This document shows, one piece after another, positions 58,433 through 64,000 of a stretch of 64,000 nt of DNA. Position 1 is the stretch's first letter; each line of letters opens with the position of its first letter. The DNA comes from Ignavibacteriota bacterium (GTDB lineage: Bacteria > Bacteroidota > Ignavibacteria > Palsa-1295), in NCBI GenBank assembly GCA_003151825.1, contig PLYO01000041.1, forward strand, positions 1 through 64,000, given 5' to 3'. Both the position numbers and the translations under genes were made by a program. The notes below the pieces were generated by a model. That model was not told the origin of the DNA. It searched no databases and was given only the letters and a program-made list of their open reading frames with translations.

Positions 58433-61006
58433 ATGAAGGTTCGCATTTTACTCCAAAAACTTTTTATTCTAACCCTGCTCCTCACGATCGGAGCCACCCG
58501 AACGCCGAGCGCGATGGCCGCGTCCGGTGGCACGCCCGGCGTAGCCGATTCCGTGGCCGCCAAGCTCGTTCCCAAGCCGCCGGTCAACCCCGATAGCGGC
58601 AAGAGCGCGTTTGCAAAGCTCGTCGTCAAAAACCTGGGGCAACAGGTGAATTCGAAAGGCAACGATTTCGCACCGACCGTCACCGCCGATGGCCGTACCA
58701 TGTTTTTTGTCTCTGATCGCCCGGGGGGATTGGGCTATCAGGACTTTTGGGAAACGAATAGTCCAGAAAACAACGACACGACGTGGGGTCCACCCTTCGA
58801 TGTGACGGAAATTAATTCCGATCAGGCTGATGGTGCTGCGTCTATTGCTGCCGACGGTCAAACAATTTATTTTGCCTCGAATCGGCAAACGACCGTCGCT
58901 AACGATGTGAATATCTGGGTTGCGACTCTCGATGGCATCCATTGGAAGAATGTGCATGAGGTCGGCGCTCCCATTAATACGACGTGGTGGGAATCACAAC
59001 CCGCGATCTCGCCAGATGGTAAGAAGCTCTTCTTCGCCTCTAATCGTCCGGGAAGAATTGGCTCCGAGGACAAGGAGAATGTGGATATTTTCGTTAGTCA
59101 TCAACTCCCCGACGGCCGGTGGACGGAGCCCGTGAACCTCGGTTCAAAGATCAATTCTAAATATTACGAAGGATCGCCATTCATGGCTGCGGACGGTACA
59201 ACGCTTTATTTTGCGTCCGATAACCCCAATCTCGATCCGAATGAGCCAGGCCTCGGAGGTTACGATATTTATCAGTCCGAATGGAAGGGACCTTCCGATA
59301 CCGACTGGACTACTCCTACACGGCTTCCGCCACCGATCAATTCGCCTTCCGACGACTTTTTTCTGACCGTTCCGGCATCCGGCAATGTATTATTTTTTAG
59401 TAGCAATCGGTCGGGGGGCAGCGGCGGATTCGACCTCTATCTTGCCACGAACCCACCCGCGCCGAAGCCAACGCTCGTGCTGCATGGCCGTGCCTTCGAT
59501 GTCAATGACCAGACGAATCTGGCCGCGCACGTCGTCATCATCGAAGCACGCACGAAGGATACGATATATGACAAGCTTACCAACAGCGCCACGGGCGAGT
59601 ATCTTGCTATCCTCCCGAGCGACGCCGATGGCAATCTCGGCGGCACCTATATTATCAGCGCCACCGAATCCAACCACTTCCCCTACCCACCGACGCAGGA
59701 AGTGATTGCGCTGCGTAACGACACCTCGCGCAGCGTCACTCACGACATCCCGATGAATAACGAGGTGCCACCCGTCATCCATTGGGTGACGCAGACCCCG
59801 CAGCTCTTGACGGAGAAGCCATCGCTTTTCCCGAATTTCAAGGGCGTCATTATTCGCGAGCAAAAGACGATCGAGCTGTTCGCGCTGCTCCCGATGGTTT
59901 TTTACGACGCCGGAATCGGCGTGCTTCCTTCGCGGTATATGCTCTTTACCAGCCCGCAGCAGACACAAGGATTCACCGAGGACACCATCACCGGCACCCT
60001 GACCGCTTATTATAATTATTTGAACATCATCGGCCTTAGGATGCGGAATAATCCCGATACGAAGATCGGCCTTACGGGCACGAACTCGCAGGATACCGAG
60101 GTGGAGATGTCGCTTGATCTTTCGCGGCAGCGTGCGGAGTCGGTCAAGAAGTATTTGGTCGAGATTTGGGGGATTCAGCCCGAGCGTATTTCCGTCGAAG
60201 CGCGGAAACTGCCGGAAAGCCCCACGCTCCCGACCACACCCGAAGGAATCTCTGAGAATCGACGTGTCGAGCTTTCGAGCGATTCCTGGGAGATCATTCA
60301 TCCCGTGCTTCACAACAGTAATGTCAGGCGCCCGGACGCGCCGACCGGCGGGTTTACATGGGAAAATGGCCTTCGGGACGCAGTTATCCAAAAGCGCGAT
60401 CTGATTATCTCGTATCATGGCAAGCCATGGTCAACCATCTCCGATCTCGGCCCGCTTTCCACAACGACATTCAACGGATTTAACTGGCGTTCCGCCGAAG
60501 GCAACAAGCTGCCGGACGGCGAGGACAAAATGTCCGTTCAGTTGAAAGTCACCGATAAGAATGGCCGCGAGGTGCTCTCGAATTCCGATCCCATTGATGT
60601 TCGTCAGTTTTCCGTTAGCAATATCGTCGCCGAGCATTTAGCCGATAAAACGCGCGAGACCTACAATCTCATTCTTTTCACGTACAATAAGTCCGACATG
60701 GGCAAGTGGAATCATAAGATTTTGGACTCGTATGTCTATAGCCGCGTCCAGCCGAATTCGGATGTTTCCGTTGGTGGATACACCGATATTCTCGGAACGG
60801 AAGATTACAATACGAAGCTTTCGACGAACCGCGCCAATGCCGTTCGGGCAGACATTGCCGGCCATATCAAGGGGCGCGTCAAGTCGCTGGTGGCACATGG
60901 CTATGGAAAAACCCAGCCGCTTTATCCGAACGACCTGCCCGAAGGCCGCTATTATAATCGGACGGTACAGGTTCTTGTAGAAACCCCACTTGACTCGAAC
61001 CCATAG
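58433..61006 (+). CDS. PorE-like protein with PD40 propeller and two OmpA domains
   Basis: 857 aa from ATG 58433 (MKVRILLQKLFILTLLLTIG); the track start is upstream of the signal peptide. PD40 propeller blades occupy residues ~60-350 (APTVTADGRTMFFVSDRPGG, QPAISPDGKKLFFASNRPGR). A carboxypeptidase-regulatory-like domain follows (LVLHGRAFDVNDQTNLAAHV). Then come two OmpA-like domains: LDLSRQRAESVKKYLVEIWG / ISENRRVELSS and VGGYTDILGTEDYNTKLSTN / GYGKTQPLYPND. Likely peptidoglycan-bound envelope component; larger than the 17005 paralogue. Confidence 0.85.
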   Translation: MKVRILLQKLFILTLLLTIGATRTPSAMAASGGTPGVADSVAAKLVPKPPVNPDSGKSAFAKLVVKNLGQQVNSKGNDFAPTVTADGRTMFFVSDRPGGLGYQDFWETNSPENNDTTWGPPFDVTEINSDQADGAASIAADGQTIYFASNRQTTVANDVNIWVATLDGIHWKNVHEVGAPINTTWWESQPAISPDGKKLFFASNRPGRIGSEDKENVDIFVSHQLPDGRWTEPVNLGSKINSKYYEGSPFMAADGTTLYFASDNPNLDPNEPGLGGYDIYQSEWKGPSDTDWTTPTRLPPPINSPSDDFFLTVPASGNVLFFSSNRSGGSGGFDLYLATNPPAPKPTLVLHGRAFDVNDQTNLAAHVVIIEARTKDTIYDKLTNSATGEYLAILPSDADGNLGGTYIISATESNHFPYPPTQEVIALRNDTSRSVTHDIPMNNEVPPVIHWVTQTPQLLTEKPSLFPNFKGVIIREQKTIELFALLPMVFYDAGIGVLPSRYMLFTSPQQTQGFTEDTITGTLTAYYNYLNIIGLRMRNNPDTKIGLTGTNSQDTEVEMSLDLSRQRAESVKKYLVEIWGIQPERISVEARKLPESPTLPTTPEGISENRRVELSSDSWEIIHPVLHNSNVRRPDAPTGGFTWENGLRDAVIQKRDLIISYHGKPWSTISDLGPLSTTTFNGFNWRSAEGNKLPDGEDKMSVQLKVTDKNGREVLSNSDPIDVRQFSVSNIVAEHLADKTRETYNLILFTYNKSDMGKWNHKILDSYVYSRVQPNSDVSVGGYTDILGTEDYNTKLSTNRANAVRADIAGHIKGRVKSLVAHGYGKTQPLYPNDLPEGRYYNRTVQVLVETPLDSNP

Positions 61007-61090
61007 AAAAGATAATGAAAAAGCGATAAATTAGCCTTTTTTACAGCAGTTCATGAAAACTCTGAAAATCAAGTTTAATTATTCATAATT

Positions 61091-61124
61091 TTTTTTTGTA
61101 ACCCGAGCGACCTTGTGCGTTTTA
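61091..61124 (+). promoter_or_regulatory. Conserved 34-bp upstream element, copy 2
   Basis: T-tract plus GTAACCCGAGCGAC and CTTGTGCGTTTTA; one mismatch to 11558-11591. Lies 207 nt before the IgGFc-binding-like gene. The 61125-61331 stretch after it holds no gene I can see. Confidence 0.55.
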
Positions 61125-61331
61125 AATATATGGGGGAATCGGTTTTAGGATCGGGACCCCGATGAACCGAACTCCTGGTGAACGGAACTTAGGATACGAA
61201 GGATGAGATATACTATCGCGGAAGCCTTCGAATCTTAAAGCCGTCCGGATGAGCGAGGAATACGTTTTACTAACCGCTTCTTTTTCTAACTTTCTGCTTT
61301 TTTTCAATTCGTTTCTAATTTAAGCAAGATC

Positions 61332-64000
61332 ATGACACATTCAGACTCTTTCGTTTCTTCCAAATCGCCGGCGATGCATATGGTATTACGGGCGCTCTTG
61401 GCCGTCTTCTTTGCGGCAGTGCTCGTTTCGAGCGGCGGCCCCTCTGCCAGGGCGCAGGGCTCGCTCATTCACCATGTAATTACCACTCAGAAGCTGCACC
61501 AGAACCCTATGGGCCGCGATTTTTGGTACACCCCGATGTCGAACTACTGGGGCGAGGACCTTGGCGGGAAATACATTCGGCTCTATATTACCGCTGCAAA
61601 AAACACGACCGCCTTCGTTGTGTCGGAGGGTCAAACGGCCGCCGTGCCGATCCAAGCCTATAAGGTCGGGAGCTTCAAGGTCCCCGAGTTTTGGGAGATA
61701 GAGTCGAGCGGTATCCCGGAACAGAAGGTCATCCACATCTATTCGAACGATGCCGACCTGACGTGCTACGAGATGTCCCATAATCCCTACACCTCCGATG
61801 GGTCCTATATCATTCCTACGATCGGATGGGGCACGGATTATGTGGTCGCCGCGTATGGGTCGCTCTTCGAAGGCGCCACCGGCGGTTACGTCTATGACCT
61901 TCCCTCCACGATGGTCGTCGTGGCGGATCAGGACAACACCACGGTCACGATTACCCCCTCGTGCGATTGCCGCCAGTGCATGAACGGAAGCCCAAATGGA
62001 AATGCCCAGGCCAACGTCGTGGTCTTCCCGCAGGGATCGCCTCAAACGTTCACGCTCAATCGCGGGTGGGCCGTGGAGCTCCTGCCTATATGGGCAACCG
62101 GTCCGGACAATTTCGACCTGACGGGAACCATCGTTCATGCCAGTGTGCCGGTCGGCGTGGAAGGCGGCTCGGTCTGCCCGAATATCCCGGACGAGTTCCC
62201 TTATTGCGATCACGTCGAGGACATGATGCCTCCGACCCGTACCTGGGCCGAAACCTACTATACGACGAGCTTCGCTGCGCCGCCCAACAAGCCCACTCAT
62301 GATTATGCTCGTTATTTATTCATTGCGTCCCAGCCAAATCAGACCATTTACCGTCACGATTGCGCGACGGGCGATCATACCGAGTGCCAGATCTCCAATC
62401 AATATGGCTTCTATTGGGACGAATTGGAGCAAGGGCAAAAGTTCTGGAGCGACGCGCCGTTCTCCCTAACTTCCTACATCAATAGCGCGAGCTACCCCGA
62501 TATGAATAACGGCGTGGGCGACCCGGCGGAGGTCGTGATCAATCCCCGCGAGCAATTTAGCGACACGATCATCTTTCAGACGCCGCAAAGTATCGGTAAT
62601 ATCATACCCTATACTAATTACTGCAATATTATCGTCAATGTAAAAGACGCGGGTCGCGTACTCTTCGATAACAAAAAGGTCACTGGCATTCCCTCTCAGT
62701 GTATCGATGGGAGCTGGGAGATTTTTACCATTACAGGTATCGCGCCGGGAACGCACACCATCTATGGCAGCGATTCCGGCGTCGGGTGCTATATCTATGG
62801 TTACGGCTATGACGAGTCCTACGCCTGGACGGGTTCCTTCGGAACGGCTACGTACCACTCGCCGGATACCATACCGCCCGTCGCCGACACGTCGGGGCAC
62901 TGCTATCAGTCGTTCGTCCATCTGACCGATTCCGGGTTTCTGCCCGGTGGCGTGGACAAGCAGAGCGGGCTCCAGTCGATCGCGATCGACTCCGTCTATA
63001 ACATGTCCTACTTACTCGATCCGGACTGGCTCGATGGCCGGGGGGTCGATTCGGGTGGCTACGGCATGTTCGTCGTCGATCCAACCAAGCCGGCGATACT
63101 CATCGTCAATGTGTTCGATGCCGCCGGAAACGAGACGACCATCACCAGCACCTACCAGCCGCAAGTGGCCGAAATCGTGCCGCCGCTAAACAATCTTGGG
63201 GTTTACAACAACGGCAGCCCACCGAATATCGGCTGGGATACCCTCATCAATTTAGGGACGACTCCGTTTAATATCGACTCACTTCAGCTGAAATATGGCA
63301 CCGCCGGATTCTCGCTACACAACGCCGCCGGCGGTCCCGTGGATAAATCTCCACTCGCGCCGAAAGACTCCAGTACGGGGCAGAGTGGGCGCAGGCTGAT
63401 TCAGATTCAATTCGTTGACCCCACTAACCAGAGTCAGGTCGATAGCATTATCTTTGGCGATTTTTGCGATTTACAGGTCGTCGCGGTCATCGGAAGCGGT
63501 GGCGCCCCGGACTTTGCCGTCACCAGCAATACGTGGCCTAACGTGCTCCTTACCAAGCCGGTGCCGACGTGCTATCAGGGTTCTGTCAGGATCGAAAACC
63601 TTTCGAAGAGTCCGATAACGATCGATTCGGCATCATGGCCGGACGGTCATTTCACGGCAGCACCCATCCAATTCCCTGTCACCGTTCCGCCTTCGCCTGC
63701 GAACGTTCCGATCAATATCACCTATTGCCCGGATAACGGTTCGCTGACCGTTCCCAACCGGACGCAGGGGAAATGGTATAGCCATGAAGTTCTCGAAGCC
63801 GATGGCAAGACCCCGAGCCCCCGGAATGACAGCTTAATCGGCTGGGCCATCTCGCCGAGCGAAACCTTCGGAAGCGACACGGTCATCGTGACCAACTGCA
63901 ACCAACAGGGCGATACGATTCCCATTACCTTCACGATTGCCGCGACGGGAACGAGCACGACTACCATCAAGCACGTCTATCAATCCGACACGACCGACTT
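61332..64000 (+). CDS. IgGFc-binding-like secreted protein, 5' part
   Basis: Open frame from ATG 61332 that runs off the window (889 codons seen), so it is missing from the track. Start MTHSDSFVSSKSPAMHMVLR leads into a signal peptide ending PSARAQ. Residues ~60-400 match the IgGFc-binding N-terminal domain: MSNYWGEDLGGKYIRLYITA, GTDYVVAAYGS, and DQDNTTVTITPS. Later parts (PINITYCPDNGSLTVPN) look like choice-of-anchor-D/ASH modules as in the 53310 protein. Large surface protein; a T9SS CTD would be expected beyond the window. Confidence 0.85.
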   Translation, partial: MTHSDSFVSSKSPAMHMVLRALLAVFFAAVLVSSGGPSARAQGSLIHHVITTQKLHQNPMGRDFWYTPMSNYWGEDLGGKYIRLYITAAKNTTAFVVSEGQTAAVPIQAYKVGSFKVPEFWEIESSGIPEQKVIHIYSNDADLTCYEMSHNPYTSDGSYIIPTIGWGTDYVVAAYGSLFEGATGGYVYDLPSTMVVVADQDNTTVTITPSCDCRQCMNGSPNGNAQANVVVFPQGSPQTFTLNRGWAVELLPIWATGPDNFDLTGTIVHASVPVGVEGGSVCPNIPDEFPYCDHVEDMMPPTRTWAETYYTTSFAAPPNKPTHDYARYLFIASQPNQTIYRHDCATGDHTECQISNQYGFYWDELEQGQKFWSDAPFSLTSYINSASYPDMNNGVGDPAEVVINPREQFSDTIIFQTPQSIGNIIPYTNYCNIIVNVKDAGRVLFDNKKVTGIPSQCIDGSWEIFTITGIAPGTHTIYGSDSGVGCYIYGYGYDESYAWTGSFGTATYHSPDTIPPVADTSGHCYQSFVHLTDSGFLPGGVDKQSGLQSIAIDSVYNMSYLLDPDWLDGRGVDSGGYGMFVVDPTKPAILIVNVFDAAGNETTITSTYQPQVAEIVPPLNNLGVYNNGSPPNIGWDTLINLGTTPFNIDSLQLKYGTAGFSLHNAAGGPVDKSPLAPKDSSTGQSGRRLIQIQFVDPTNQSQVDSIIFGDFCDLQVVAVIGSGGAPDFAVTSNTWPNVLLTKPVPTCYQGSVRIENLSKSPITIDSASWPDGHFTAAPIQFPVTVPPSPANVPINITYCPDNGSLTVPNRTQGKWYSHEVLEADGKTPSPRNDSLIGWAISPSETFGSDTVIVTNCNQQGDTIPITFTIAATGTSTTTIKHVYQSDTTD

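Noticed and set aside
59390-60418. 342-aa minus-strand ORF
   Set aside because: Lies opposite the PorE-like gene and has no recognisable motif.
61386-62300. 304-aa minus-strand ORF near the window end
   Set aside because: Opposite the IgGFc-binding-like frame, which is open to the window edge and has a signal peptide.

Overview
The window looks like a chromosomal segment of a Gram-negative bacterium of the FCB (Bacteroidota/Chlorobiota) group with a type IX secretion system (T9SS). Support: four large secreted proteins end in type A T9SS C-terminal sorting domains (CTDs), there are two PorE-like PD40/OmpA proteins, and a few promoters have a TAnnTTTG-like -7 box. Candidatus Kapaibacteriota or a close relative is my best guess, by inference only. 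No tRNA, rRNA or CRISPR array was recognised. Many intergenic gaps hold palindromic dispersed repeats.

Layout. 1-11.5 kb: a giant T9SS cargo protein, an NrnA-like DHH phosphoesterase with an in-frame palindromic repeat, a secreted M1 aminopeptidase, an outer-membrane protein, a secreted aminopeptidase P and pterin dehydratase. 11.6-15.2 kb: a lipoprotein, kdsC plus a flippase-like membrane protein, and an isolated rplK-rplA pair. 15.6-19.2 kb: an Asp-box repeat T9SS protein, a PorE-like protein and a beta-barrel. 19.3-21.7 kb: a compact minus-strand array of three BECR-like/DUF2283 (toxin-antitoxin-like) modules and one coiled-coil gene, punctuated by five copies of a micro-ORF encoding a signal-peptide-like peptide. 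21.8-25.2 kb: plsY-gpsA, a Uma2-type nuclease and a Gfo/Idh/MocA dehydrogenase. 25.5-27.9 kb: an IS1595-family transposon with 30-bp inverted repeats, an 8-bp target duplication and a PIN-toxin cargo. It is followed by a T9SS CTD remnant and a TIR-domain protein.

29.5-41.5 kb: a pseudouridine synthase with a repetitive N-terminal extension, scpB-scpA, an S9 peptidase, a GT-C type membrane protein, trpS, asnB, an NfeD protease and a ParE module. 41.5-45.5 kb: the alpha operon (infA-rpmJ-rpsM-rpsK-rpsD-rpoA-rplQ) with large inverted repeats between genes. 45.8-50.2 kb: a second toxin-antitoxin island (DUF4258/DUF2283, DUF4258/MqsA-like, VapBC, YoeB-type). It includes a leader plus micro-ORF matching the first array and ends in another T9SS CTD remnant. 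50.6-53 kb: topA between two nested palindromic repeats. 53.3-64 kb: a choice-of-anchor-D T9SS giant, a second PorE-like protein, and the 5' part of an IgGFc-binding-like secreted protein running off the window.

The strongest candidate for something undescribed is the pair of toxin-antitoxin-like arrays. They share an upstream leader (two GGCACT half-sites 27-28 nt apart) and a family of micro-ORFs of the type M[LFN]PKRLLALxLFAALA. In the first array these are translationally coupled to the following gene and act as direct repeats between cassettes. In the second, one leader plus micro-ORF carries no cassette.
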